From contig JAWKUN010000002.1 of assembly GCA_041398565.1 (NCBI GenBank), positions 1,488,001 to 1,552,000 of the forward strand: 64,000 nt of DNA. The letters are read 5' to 3'. Of this stretch, positions 1 through 8,407 are shown in pieces (the stretch's first letter is position 1; each line of letters opens with the position of its first letter). The notes under the pieces are model-generated. The model ran no database searches and was not told the DNA's origin. It worked only from the letters and a program-made list of their open reading frames with translations. Position numbers and translations under genes: made by a program. This DNA is from DATGPD01 sp041398565. GTDB lineage: Bacteria > Planctomycetota > UBA1135 > UBA2386.

Positions 1-1206
1 CGGCTGCGCGCGCTGGCGGGGTCCGCCGGACTCGACGTCGGTGGGGCAGGTGCCGGCCTGCGGCGAACGTCTTCGCGCTTTTGCCTCGGCGTCGAACACG
101 GCGACTACAACGGCACCGAGCTGTTCGGCGTCGGCACCGACCGCTTCCTGTGGCTCGGCTTCCGCGCCAACGACCGCGGCCGCGTGCGCCTGTTGTCGGG
201 CAACTACGCTGACGAGGGCATCGTCGACTTCGCCCTCGACGCCCTGCCGCCGCCGCGCAGCCCGGAGCTGGCGCGGCGGTGGGCGCGCTTCCCGCTCGGT
301 GTCGCCTGGGTGCTGCAGCGAGCCGGCTTCGCCCTCGGCCGCGGTTTCGACGCGGTGATCACCAGCGACATCCCCGGCGGCGGCATGTCACGTTCGGCTT
401 CTTTGACCCTCAACCTCCTGCTCGCGTTCGCCGAGGTCAACCACCTGAGCTTCGCCTGCGACTGGCAGGTGATCGAACTGGCACAGGCCGTGGAGAACGA
501 CTACGTCGGCTCGCCCTGCGGCGTGCTCGACCAGACCATGATCTTCTTCGCGCGCGCCGGCTGCGGCACGCACTTTCGGCCGCACGATCGCAGCGTGCAG
601 CACGTGCCGATCGGCGACGCGCCGCCGTTCCGGTTGGTGAGCCTCGACACCGGCACCGACCGGCCCGGCCTCGAGCACTCGACCTACCGCGTGCGCCGCG
701 CGGAGTGCGAGGAGCTGGTGGCGCTCGCCGGCCCGGAGTTCGGCTGTCGCAACCTGGCCGACGTGCGCGACGAGGCGTCGCTGCGGCGTCTGCTGGCGCG
801 GTTCTCGGTGAGCCACCCCGAGCACTGCAGGCGTCTGCGCTACGTGTTCGCGGCGCAGCAGCGCTTACCGCGCATGCTCGACGCGTGGCGGGCCGGTGAC
901 CTCGCCACCGTCGGCAGCTTGTTCCGCGCCGACGGCCGTGACCTGCGCGACCTCTACCGCATCTCCGGCGCCGAGCTCGAGACCATGTGCGACATCGCGC
1001 GGACCGTCCCTGGTGTCTGGGGCGAACGCATGCTCGGCGGCGGCGACAAGGGCGCGGCGGGGGCCGTCGTCGCCGCCGACAGCGTCGACGACTTGCGCCG
1101 CGCAGTCGCCATCGCCTACCCACGCGCGCACCCGGAGAGTGCGCCGCGTGCGGCGGTCCACGCCTGCAGCCTGGTCGACGGCATCGCGTCGTTGCCCCCT
1201 TCGTGA
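1..1206 (+). CDS. galactokinase-like GHMP sugar kinase (5' partial)
   Basis: The frame is open from the first base, so the start codon lies just outside the window; 401 residues are visible. GHMP kinases phosphorylate sugars such as galactose at C1 in the cytoplasm. The substrate motif GVEHGDYNG is at visible residues 30-38, in the place of GEHTDYN of galactokinases. The glycine/serine-rich ATP loop (SDIPGGGMSRSAS) follows at about 121-133, the family block VGSPCGVLDQ is near residue 170, and the C-terminal GHMP motif (RMLGGGDKGAAG) is near 345. The loop has PGGGMSRSAS rather than the usual PxGxGLSSSA, so the sugar may not be galactose. The gene converges on a glycosyltransferase gene with a 2-base gap, which suggests that it feeds sugar-1-phosphate into polysaccharide synthesis. 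That link is inference. Confidence 0.85.
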   Translation, partial: RLRALAGSAGLDVGGAGAGLRRTSSRFCLGVEHGDYNGTELFGVGTDRFLWLGFRANDRGRVRLLSGNYADEGIVDFALDALPPPRSPELARRWARFPLGVAWVLQRAGFALGRGFDAVITSDIPGGGMSRSASLTLNLLLAFAEVNHLSFACDWQVIELAQAVENDYVGSPCGVLDQTMIFFARAGCGTHFRPHDRSVQHVPIGDAPPFRLVSLDTGTDRPGLEHSTYRVRRAECEELVALAGPEFGCRNLADVRDEASLRRLLARFSVSHPEHCRRLRYVFAAQQRLPRMLDAWRAGDLATVGSLFRADGRDLRDLYRISGAELETMCDIARTVPGVWGERMLGGGDKGAAGAVVAADSVDDLRRAVAIAYPRAHPESAPRAAVHACSLVDGIASLPPS

Positions 1207-1208
1207 AG

Positions 1209-2327
1209 TCAGGCGCGGCCGATCGCTCTGCGCCAGACGGCCAGCAGGTCGGCGGCGATGCGGCGCGGGTCGAAGCATGCTGCGCGCGCCAGGCGGGCGC
1301 GGCGTGCCGCGGCGTCGTCAGGGGCGCGCGCGAGCCGAATCAACGCCGCGGCCCAGGCGCCGACGTCGCCAGCGGCGACGACCGTCCCGGCGTCGGCGAC
1401 CACTTCCGGTAGCGCTCCGGCGTCGCTCACCAGGACCGGCACACCGGCCGCGAGCGCCTCGAGCGCGGGCAGGCCGAAGCCCTCGCCGCGCGACGGCACC
1501 ACCACCGCACGAGCGTCGCGGTAGAGCGCGTGCAGCGCGTCGTCGGTGACCGTGCCGAGGAAGTGCACGCGGTCGGCGATGCCGAGCTGCCCAGCCTGCA
1601 ACTCGAGTCGCCGCCGGCTGCCTGCATCGCGTCCGGCGAGCACCAAAGGGGCGAGTGCGGGCTCGTCGCCGCGCGCCCTGGCGTACGCCGTCAGCAGGGT
1701 GGCGAGGTCCTTGCGCGGCTCCAGGTGACCGACGTGCACGAATGCGCCCGGCCATGAGCTGGCTGCTGCCGCCGGCGCCGCGGGTTCCGGGTCGATGGTG
1801 CCGGCCACGATGGCGATCTCGCGCTCGCCGACCACTGTGCGCAGCGCGCGCGCGCTCGATGTGCTCGGGGCCACCAGAGCGCGGGCGCGCGCCGCGCTGC
1901 GGCGAAGCACGTGGCGGAACAGCAGGCGCGAACGGCGCGCGTACGGCCCGAGGTCGCGCAGATCGTGCACCGTGAGGACGACCGGGCACGGCAGGGCCGG
2001 CGGCACCGGCAGCGTCTCCAGGTGCAGCAGGTCGGCCCGCAAGTCCGCCAGCCAGCGCGGCAGACGCTGCCGTTCGGCGAGGGCGCGGCGCCACGTGGGA
2101 CGCGCCGGCACGTCGACGGGCACCCAGCGCAGGCGCGCGTGCTCGGCGAACGGCGGTCGACCGCGTTGCAGCACGAGGACGTGTTCGTCGTCGGCCAGCA
2201 GTGGCGGCAGCGCACGCAGCAGCGCCAGCAGTCGGGTGCGCGCGCCCGAGGGACCCAGGTCGAGCATCCAGGCAGCGACGGCGTAGCGCGTGCCGTCAGG
2301 GGCGACAGAGCGCGGGGACTCGGTCAT
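1209..2327 (-). CDS. glycosyltransferase family 4 protein
   Basis: A 372-residue GT4 (GT-B fold) transferase that moves sugar from a nucleotide-sugar donor to an envelope or exopolysaccharide acceptor. The C-terminal donor half shows HLEPRKD, then the E-x7-E donor motif in GEGFGLPALEALAAGVPVL, then LPEVVADAG. The N-terminal half contains PVVLTVHDLRDLG, typical of the mannosyl/rhamnosyltransferase-like GT4 group. The ATG at 2327 was chosen because TGAGGAGCAG, a strong ribosome binding site, sits 5 bases upstream; a longer open frame upstream is only antisense to the next gene. It is the last of three consecutive GT4 genes. Donor and acceptor cannot be read from the sequence. Confidence 0.9.
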   Translation of the reverse strand: MTESPRSVAPDGTRYAVAAWMLDLGPSGARTRLLALLRALPPLLADDEHVLVLQRGRPPFAEHARLRWVPVDVPARPTWRRALAERQRLPRWLADLRADLLHLETLPVPPALPCPVVLTVHDLRDLGPYARRSRLLFRHVLRRSAARARALVAPSTSSARALRTVVGEREIAIVAGTIDPEPAAPAAAASSWPGAFVHVGHLEPRKDLATLLTAYARARGDEPALAPLVLAGRDAGSRRRLELQAGQLGIADRVHFLGTVTDDALHALYRDARAVVVPSRGEGFGLPALEALAAGVPVLVSDAGALPEVVADAGTVVAAGDVGAWAAALIRLARAPDDAAARRARLARAACFDPRRIAADLLAVWRRAIGRA

Positions 2328-2337
2328 GCGCTGCTCC

Positions 2338-3357
2338 TCATGATGCCGCGAGCGCCTCGGCGTGCACGCGCCGCCATCCCTCGGCGCTGCGCTCGGGAGT
2401 GAAGACGGCCGCGCGCCGCAGGCCGAGCTGACGCAGGTGTGCGCGCAGGTCCTCGTCGTGGCACAGGCGTAGCATCGCCGCCGCCATGGCGTCGACGTCG
2501 AGCGGGTCCGCGGTGAGGGCGGCTCCGCCCTCGGCGAGTTCGGCGAGGCCGCCGCGCGTGCTGCACAGCACGGGCACGCCGCGCACCATGGCCTCGAGCA
2601 CCGGTAGGCCGAAGCCCTCGTGCAGCGACAGGTGGACCAGCCCGCGCGCGCGCCGCAGGAGTGCGTCCTTGTCGCGCTCGCTGACGAAACGATCCGGTGG
2701 GCCGACGAAGCGCAAGGCCGGCAGGTCGGGGGCGGTCGAGCGCGCGCGGTCGTGCGCCGCCCGCACGCGCGCTCGGTTCTTGCGCGGGCGGTCGTCACCG
2801 AGCACGACGAGGTCGCCTTGCAGGTCGCGAGCCGCGGCGGCAGGCGCGGGCGCGACGCCGTGCGGCACCACGCGTACGCGCGCCGACAGATGGGGTAGCT
2901 CGGCCCGCAGGTCGTCGGCGGTGGCCTGCGACGGCACCAAGTGGGCGAACGCGGCGCGTGCCACGAGGCGCAGCGCCAGACGATGGCGCCCGCGCGGCGC
3001 ATCCCCGGCTGGCAGCCGCGGCCGCACGCGCCACGGCAGGTCGTGCACGGTCACCACCACCGGGCACGGCAGGCGCAAGGGCGCGAACGCCACCGGGACG
3101 TGCAGCAGGTCGGCGCGCAGACGGCGCAGCAGCCGCGGCCAGACCAGCTGCTTGCGCACGCTGCCACGCGGGGCCGGAACGACCGTCACCGACGACGGCA
3201 CCTCGTCGCCGACATCCGTGTCCGGCGGCAGCAGGAGGACGCAGCGAACCTCGCCGGCGGCGTAGGCGTGCAGCGTGGTCAGGAACGCGCGTGCGACGCC
3301 GGTCGGCGGGCCAGCGGCCAGCACGCTGCCGTCGAAGGCCACCACCGGGCCCTTCAC
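2338..3357 (-). CDS. glycosyltransferase family 4 protein
   Basis: A 339-residue GT4 transferase, the middle gene of a three-gene set. The N-terminal region has an FDGSVLAAGPPTGVARA opening followed by PVVVTVHDLPWRV. The donor half has DRPRKNRARV and the E-x7-E block in HEGFGLPVLEAMVRGVPVL, which binds the nucleotide-sugar phosphate. The start at 3357 overlaps the end of the upstream glycosyltransferase by 4 bases (ATGA), so the two are translationally coupled. The next gene starts 10 bases after this one ends. Sequence resemblance to the two flanking GT4 proteins suggests an old duplication. Specificity is unknown. Confidence 0.9.
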   Translation of the reverse strand: MKGPVVAFDGSVLAAGPPTGVARAFLTTLHAYAAGEVRCVLLLPPDTDVGDEVPSSVTVVPAPRGSVRKQLVWPRLLRRLRADLLHVPVAFAPLRLPCPVVVTVHDLPWRVRPRLPAGDAPRGRHRLALRLVARAAFAHLVPSQATADDLRAELPHLSARVRVVPHGVAPAPAAAARDLQGDLVVLGDDRPRKNRARVRAAHDRARSTAPDLPALRFVGPPDRFVSERDKDALLRRARGLVHLSLHEGFGLPVLEAMVRGVPVLCSTRGGLAELAEGGAALTADPLDVDAMAAAMLRLCHDEDLRAHLRQLGLRRAAVFTPERSAEGWRRVHAEALAAS

Positions 3358-4445
3358 CCAGCGGCCTCGGCGTACACCTCAGCGTGGGCGCGGGCGCAGG
3401 TGCTCCAGGTGAACTCGCGCGCGCGCCGCAGGCCCTGCTCACGCAGGCGTCGGCGCGTGCCGTCGTCGTGCAGGAGCACCTCGAGTCCGTCGCGCAGCGC
3501 GTCGATGTCGCCCGGAGGACGGAACAGGGCGGCGTCGCCCAGCACTTCGCGCAACGCCGGCGTGTCGCCGGCCAGCACCGGAACGCCGAGCGCCAGGGCT
3601 TCGAGCGGCGGGAATCCGAATCCCTCCAGCAACGACGGGTAGGCCAGCAGCCGCGCGTGCGCGACGTAGCGCCACAGCTCGCCGTCGTCGAGGCCAGGGA
3701 TCCAGCGGACGCCTTCCCGCGCCGTGGCCCGCAGCGCCCGCACCGTGTCCTCGCACAGCCAGCCCGCGCGTCCGACCACAACCAGGCGTGGCCGCGGCGC
3801 GGGCAGTTCGCGCCAGGCTCGCAGCAGGCGCAGGTGATTCTTGCGCGGCTCCAAGGTGCCGACCATCAGCACGTAGTCCTCGCCGCCCAGTGGCGCCGGC
3901 CGTGCGCGCAAGGTCGCCGCGCTGGGCACGTGATCGGCACCGAAGGGGATCACGCGCACGTGGTCGGGATCGACTTCGAAGCGGGTTCGCAACGCCTGCG
4001 CCGTGGCTTCGGTCGGAACCACGACGCGCGCCGCGGCGGCGAGCGCGACCGCGGTTCGCGCCCGCAGGATGGCGCTCTGGCGTTCGCCGTGGGTCATCGG
4101 GTCCTCGGCGAAGGCGACGTCGTGCACGGTGAGAACCGCGCGGGCGCGGCTCAGCGGCGGCTGCACGTAGTCGGTCCAATGGAACACATCCGGACTGCCG
4201 GCCAGGCGGTCGGCGCCGAGACCGAGAGCACGCAGCATGCGCAGGCTGCGTCCCGGCACCCGCCAGCGGTGCAGGTGGGCGGCGGTGGGCACGTCGCGAT
4301 TCACGGCGCGGGCCAGGCTGTGGCCGAACAGGTGGAGCTCGATGTGCGGCAGCTCGGCCAGCGCTCGCGCCAGCTCGCGCGTGGCCCGGCCGATGCCCGA
4401 GGGCGTGAGCAGAGCCGGTCGGAAGTCGAGAGCTACGCGGAGCAC
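3354..4445 (-). CDS. glycosyltransferase family 4 protein
   Basis: First gene of the three-GT4 operon, read here as 363 residues from a GTG at 4445, because the conserved fold begins at LRVALDFRPALLTPSGIGRA directly after it. An in-frame ATG at 4547 would add 34 residues that do not look like a GT4 N-terminus, and no ribosome binding site decides the matter. The acceptor half contains AVLTVHDVAFAEDP. The donor half has VGTLEPRKNHLRLLRAW and the E-x7-E block in LEGFGFPPLEALALGVPVL. The protein probably acts at the cytoplasmic face of the membrane on an envelope glycan. It ends inside the start of the next transferase (4-base overlap). Confidence 0.88.
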   Translation of the reverse strand: MLRVALDFRPALLTPSGIGRATRELARALAELPHIELHLFGHSLARAVNRDVPTAAHLHRWRVPGRSLRMLRALGLGADRLAGSPDVFHWTDYVQPPLSRARAVLTVHDVAFAEDPMTHGERQSAILRARTAVALAAAARVVVPTEATAQALRTRFEVDPDHVRVIPFGADHVPSAATLRARPAPLGGEDYVLMVGTLEPRKNHLRLLRAWRELPAPRPRLVVVGRAGWLCEDTVRALRATAREGVRWIPGLDDGELWRYVAHARLLAYPSLLEGFGFPPLEALALGVPVLAGDTPALREVLGDAALFRPPGDIDALRDGLEVLLHDDGTRRRLREQGLRRAREFTWSTCARAHAEVYAEAAG

Positions 4446-4978
4446 GAACCGTGCGACGAGGGACGGACGCCTGGGCTTCCCGGCGCCACAGTGAGCGTTC
4501 GTCGCTGCACGCCGGCCTGCGGAAGGGTACACGGCGCGCGTGCGCATTCGATCGTCGGCTGGCGATCCGTCGCATCCTTCGACATTCCCCGTGCGGCATG
4601 ACCCCGGGGAGTCGCCCGGCGATCGTCTCGCCGTGCGACGGTCGTCGCGGTTCCGTCCATGCTGCCGCGCGACCGTGGCGTCGGCCCGTTCGCTCGGGGT
4701 CCGATGCCTCCGTGGATCTCGTGGGCGGCTGGGCGTCGCGAATCTTCACGCCCTCCCGAGTTCGGCGGTGCCGTTCTCCTGCCAGGGCCCCGAACTCGCC
4801 GCTTCCAGCGATACTGGCGGCTCCGGCCGACATGCGCTCCCGCGGTGCACGCGTCGGCGCGCGTCGGACGGCTTGGCGCGGCGGGCGGGGCGATGCTGCG
4901 CGTGTGTCGCGGCGCGAGTTATCCTACCGGAGACCCGTCCGAGCCCCTCTGGACTGGGCTGCTTCCGGCCCGCCCCGC
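4446..4978. other. intergenic region between divergent genes
   Basis: About 530 bases separate the GT4 operon (leftward) from a membrane protein gene (rightward), so both promoters should lie here. All six frames are rich in Arg/Ala/Pro without motifs, as expected for non-coding GC-rich DNA. No tRNA, convincing hairpin terminator or tandem repeat was seen. The least GC-rich stretch is near 4915-4930 (GAGTTATCCTACC) and could include a -10 element for the rightward gene, but no matching -35 is clear. Confidence 0.5.
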
Positions 4979-6649
4979 ATGTTCTTCTCCACGTCGCATC
5001 GCGCTCGCCGTGACTCGGGCCGCCGTGTCCACGGCGGTCCGGTGGCGCCGAGTTCGGCCCCCCGCTTCGCCGTCGGCGAGCGTGGGCGTGCGCACGTCCT
5101 CCTCATGGGTCTGGCGGGTGCTCTCTTGGCCTTGGCGACGTATCAAGGTGTCGCCCTCGCTTTCGGGCACGAACCGGAGGTGGCCATGCCCGGAGACGGC
5201 CCTCTGGTCGGCGCTCTCACCCCACCGCCGGCGCCCGGCATCGTCGCCGACGAGGCCGAAGTCGAGGTGCGCGTCGACATCGGCTGGCGCTCCGACCTGA
5301 TCGCCCTGCCGCCGCGGCCGGCTTGCCGCGTGTGGAACTGTGACCAGGAGGTGCCCGCACCCGAGGTGGAGTGGCTGGCCGGCTCCGCGGCCTTGCCCCT
5401 CGTCGAGCACCGAGCGGGGGACCAGCAGCTCATCCGGGTGCGTGCCCAGGGTCGCGAGACGATGCGCCTCGTGCGCCTGCGTGCCGACGGCGTCGACCTG
5501 CGCTTGGGGCCCGACGTGCTGGTGCGTGGTCGCGTCGTCGATGCGCGGGGCGAAGGTCTGGCGGCGGCGGTCGTGTGGGCGGCCGGCGTCGAGACGAAGA
5601 CGGACGCAGACGGCGAGTTCGAGGTGAGCGTCGTCGGTGGCGAGGGCGTGCCGCTGGTGACCTGGGCCGACGGCATGGCGGCGCAGACCCTCGTGCTCGA
5701 GACGTTCTGCAACAGCACCGTCCGCGTCGTGCTGCAGCCGGGAGCGCACGTGCGGCTGCGCGCGGTCGGCGCCGTCGCCACCGGAGCCAAGCCGGCTCGG
5801 GTCTACGTGCTGCCGGCGCGCGAGCCGCGCACCAGCACGGAGGCGCAGTACCCCTTCTTCCTGCAGAGCATCCGCGGCGGGGAGCCGCTGTCCGCGCGCG
5901 GACTGGCCTCGCTGTCGCACCTTCCGATCGGTGGTCGCTTCCGCTTCCTGATCGCACACGACGAGATGGTGGCCGACACGGTGCCGTCCTCGGAGGCGCG
6001 TGGGCGTCCGACCGAAGTCACGGTGCTCCTCGCACGCGGCGCCATCGTGCGCGGCAAGGTTCGCGACACCGCCGGGCACGCGGTGCCCGGCGCGTTCGTG
6101 GCGGCTTGGCCCGAAGACAGCGGCGAACTCCTGCAACGGGAGCCCGGGGCAGGCTGCGCGTTGCCGGCGCCGGCCTACGCTGCCCGCGGCAGCTTCACGC
6201 GAAGTGCCGACGACGGGTCGTTCACCTTCGCTCGTTCGCCGCGGTTCGGCGCCGTCCGCTTGGCGACGGTCGCCAGCACGTGGGCCGTCGAGGTGGCGCT
6301 GCGCGGCGCGCTGGCGGACGTCGAACAGGACCTGATGTTGCCAGGAAGCGACTTCGATGCCACGGCGGGGGACGCGCGGCTGCGCCTGTGCGCGTCGGCG
6401 CCGGGACGCTACCGCGTTCGCGTGGTCGAAGAAGGCAAGCAGCCGCGGCCAGCAGCGAGCTGGACCGGCACCGTGCCGTTTCCCATCCCCTTGCGCTCGG
6501 CGGCGGTGGTGGACGTGAAGGTGACGTTGCTCGGTCGAGACGGCCGCCATGTGTGTGCGTTGCCCTCGCTGCCGATCGTCGACGTGGTCGACGTGGCTCT
6601 GCCGGCCGAGCCGATCGTCTCGACGCGGGACGCTTCGTCGACGCGGTGA
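4979..6649 (+). CDS. membrane-anchored protein with carboxypeptidase regulatory-like domains
   Basis: A 556-residue protein predicted to sit outside the cytoplasm behind one N-terminal membrane anchor (about residues 43-62, MGLAGALLALATYQGVALAF). Two transthyretin-like regulatory modules are visible: DVLVRGRVVDARGEGLAAAV...TDADGEFEV near residues 178-225, and GAIVRGKVRDTAGHAVPGAF...SADDGSFTF near 350-425. Such modules are binding or structural beta-sandwiches common in planctomycete surface proteins. They carry no catalytic zinc site of their own, and no peptidase domain is seen. The start at 4979 keeps a basic pre-anchor segment; an ATG at 5105 at the anchor itself is the alternative. No neighbour suggests a specific role. 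Confidence 0.75.
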   Translation: MFFSTSHRARRDSGRRVHGGPVAPSSAPRFAVGERGRAHVLLMGLAGALLALATYQGVALAFGHEPEVAMPGDGPLVGALTPPPAPGIVADEAEVEVRVDIGWRSDLIALPPRPACRVWNCDQEVPAPEVEWLAGSAALPLVEHRAGDQQLIRVRAQGRETMRLVRLRADGVDLRLGPDVLVRGRVVDARGEGLAAAVVWAAGVETKTDADGEFEVSVVGGEGVPLVTWADGMAAQTLVLETFCNSTVRVVLQPGAHVRLRAVGAVATGAKPARVYVLPAREPRTSTEAQYPFFLQSIRGGEPLSARGLASLSHLPIGGRFRFLIAHDEMVADTVPSSEARGRPTEVTVLLARGAIVRGKVRDTAGHAVPGAFVAAWPEDSGELLQREPGAGCALPAPAYAARGSFTRSADDGSFTFARSPRFGAVRLATVASTWAVEVALRGALADVEQDLMLPGSDFDATAGDARLRLCASAPGRYRVRVVEEGKQPRPAASWTGTVPFPIPLRSAAVVDVKVTLLGRDGRHVCALPSLPIVDVVDVALPAEPIVSTRDASSTR

Positions 6650-6781
6650 CAGCGCCGGTTGCCGGCGTCGGCGCGGCTCGGCGGCGCCGGGATCCGGCAC
6701 GAGTGTAGCTTCGGGATACACTGCGCCCGCGGCTCCGCACGTCGCGGCGCCTGGGGAGAACCAACGGGAGGAGGGGACGGC

Positions 6782-7243
6782 GTGGGAAGACAGCGTCGTG
6801 AGCGCACCGTCGAGGCTGCCGTGCTCGGGCACGGCGTGGTCCACTCGGTCTACGGCCGCGAGGCTCCGATCGTGCGCGAGCGCTGCTGTTCGCGCGCCGC
6901 GTTGCGCTCCCTGCTGTGGACCGCCGTGCTGACCGCGTTGTTAGGGGGGGCCGGTCAGCACGGCGATCGGGTCGTCGACCTCGTGGCGATGAACCGCGCC
7001 GCTCGCGCCGAACGCCTGGTGGACGACACCGTCGCCGCGCTCGCCGCCTACCCCTTCGCCACCGTCGCCGGTTTGCACGGGTGCTCGATGCACGAACGTG
7101 AGCGCGTCGACGGTTCGGAGTTCAAGGTCGACTTGGCGGTCACCGAGACCTCGACCGGATCGCTGAAGATCGAGGGTGTTCTCCGCGACACCAAGAGCCA
7201 GCGAGCGATGTCCAGCTTCGTGACCTACCGCGACCGCACCTGA
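6782..7243 (+). CDS. hypothetical single-pass protein, possibly minor pseudopilin-like
   Basis: A 153-residue protein that I do not recognise. The GTG at 6782 is preferred because GGGAGGAGGGG lies 5 bases upstream; earlier ATGs give an Arg/Gly-rich leader. One hydrophobic segment (about residues 41-56, SLLWTAVLTALLGGAG) is followed by a helix-like stretch, AAYPF near residue 85, and a beta-rich tail ending SFVTYRDRT. This layout loosely recalls type IV pilin-like proteins, where a hydrophobic helix precedes an Ala-rich amphipathic helix. The canonical Gly-Phe-Thr-x5-Glu processing site is absent, so the likeness is weak. A strong hairpin follows the stop. Confidence 0.6.
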   Translation: MGRQRRERTVEAAVLGHGVVHSVYGREAPIVRERCCSRAALRSLLWTAVLTALLGGAGQHGDRVVDLVAMNRAARAERLVDDTVAALAAYPFATVAGLHGCSMHERERVDGSEFKVDLAVTETSTGSLKIEGVLRDTKSQRAMSSFVTYRDRT

Positions 7244-7272
7244 GTTTCGCGCTTTCGGTTTCTCTGTTCGTC

Positions 7273-7293
7273 GGCCTCGCTGCCCGCGAGGCC
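7273..7293 (+). terminator. hairpin, probable transcription terminator
   Basis: A perfect 8-base inverted repeat, GGCCTCGC and GCGAGGCC, with a 5-base loop lies 30 bases after the stop of the preceding gene. Pyrimidine-rich sequence (CCGTTCTCT) follows, without a long T run. Confidence 0.6.
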
Positions 7294-7381
7294 CCGTTCT
7301 CTATGTTGTGTGTGGGGGGTCGGGCGACGCGTCCGCGAAGCCCGACTCCTTTTTTCGTGGCTGGTGCGACAGACTGCGGGC

Positions 7382-7783
7382 ATGACGACGATCGGCTCCG
7401 AAGTCAGTGCTCCCGCCGGGCTGCGAGTCGGCCGGAGCCCCGGGCGCGGGCGCGGCGTGTTCGCGACGCGAGGCTTCGCTGCCGGCGAAGTGATCGAGCG
7501 CGCCGCGGTGATCGTCTTCCCGCGCGCCGACGTGCGGTCGCTGCAAGGGACGTTGCTGGACTCCTACTGGTTCTGGTGGGACGAGGCGTGCAACGCTGCG
7601 GCCCTCGGGTGCGGCTCGCTCTACAACCACGCCGCGCCGGCGAACGCTCGCTTCGCTCGCGACGTGGAGGCGCCGGCGCTGGTGTTCTTGGCGGCGCGGC
7701 CGATCGCTGTCGGCGAGGAGATCACCATCAACTACGGTGGTGAGCCCGACGACCCGAGCCCGACCTGGTTCGAGGTCCAGTAG
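7382..7783 (+). CDS. SET domain-containing protein
   Basis: A 133-residue stand-alone SET domain, the fold of S-adenosylmethionine-dependent protein lysine methyltransferases. Typical blocks are GRGRGVFATRGFAAGEVIE near residues 22-40, SLYNHAAPANARF near 78-90 (the NHS-type SAM-binding and knot motif, here NHA), and GEEITINYG near 112-120, whose tyrosine is the catalytic candidate. No pre-SET or post-SET zinc clusters are present, as is usual in bacterial homologues, whose targets are mostly unknown. The ATG at 7382 is chosen because the domain begins shortly after it; the open frame reaches back to 7310 without a better start. It is convergent with the next gene. Confidence 0.85.
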   Translation: MTTIGSEVSAPAGLRVGRSPGRGRGVFATRGFAAGEVIERAAVIVFPRADVRSLQGTLLDSYWFWWDEACNAAALGCGSLYNHAAPANARFARDVEAPALVFLAARPIAVGEEITINYGGEPDDPSPTWFEVQ

Positions 7784-7838
7784 GGGGTCGCGCTCGGGCG
7801 ACGGTTCGAAGCCCAGTGGACCGGGGTCGCGCGCCCGG

Positions 7839-8264
7839 TCAGATCCGCCGGGTCGGTCGCAGACCCGCCACGAAGCAGACGGTGAGCACGCAGCCGGCGA
7901 CGATCGGCTGCAGCACACGGTGCGCGGCTCCTGCCGCCAGCAGAGCCAGCGCGAAGCCGATGCCGACGAAGGCGACGGCGCGGGCGACCGCCGGGGCCTG
8001 CAGCGACGCGCGCATCGTCGCCAGGCCCAGGATCCCGAAAGCCAGCGAGCCGATGGCGAGCGACAAGCTGAAGAAGAGGAACAGGGCCCAGCGCGACGTC
8101 CCCATGCCCGCGGTCTCGACGGTCGCCGCCAGCATCGCCGCGCGACCGGCGGCGAGCTGCGGCGTCGCTTGCTCGGCGCCGAAGAACACGACGTGGCCGG
8201 CGAGGTGCGCCAGCCCGAACAGGATGGCGAGGATGCAGCCGATGGTGGTGGCCCGGTGAGACAT
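7839..8264 (-). CDS. small four-helix membrane protein, unknown function
   Basis: A 141-residue integral membrane protein with about four hydrophobic helices (near residues 7-26, 55-75, 88-106 and 112-133). The first helix contains GLAHLAGHVVFFG and the third starts ARAVAFVGIG. No enzymatic motif is visible. Similar small proteins with repeated hydrophobic helices (LIC_13387-like) occur as unlinked genes, but the assignment is uncertain. The ATG at 8264 precedes the first membrane helix directly. An upstream in-frame ATG at 8417 would add an Arg-rich leader lying in the divergent promoter region shared with the HD phosphohydrolase gene. Confidence 0.7.
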   Translation of the reverse strand: MSHRATTIGCILAILFGLAHLAGHVVFFGAEQATPQLAAGRAAMLAATVETAGMGTSRWALFLFFSLSLAIGSLAFGILGLATMRASLQAPAVARAVAFVGIGFALALLAAGAAHRVLQPIVAGCVLTVCFVAGLRPTRRI

Positions 8265-8407
8265 CGCCGGAGCATACGGGCGGCGTCGTCGCCCGACCGG
8301 CGAAGCGCAGTCCGTCGCGCACGTCCGGACGGTCGATGCGGCAGTTCGGCGTCGCCGCCGGTTTGGTCCGACGGGCTCGGTGCTTCCGTGGCGGTGCCGT
8401 TGGCGCC

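Noticed and set aside
2697..4601. A rightward open frame of 634 residues across the GT4 genes
   Set aside because: Antisense shadow of two GT4 genes that have clear donor-binding motifs; no motif in the rightward reading.
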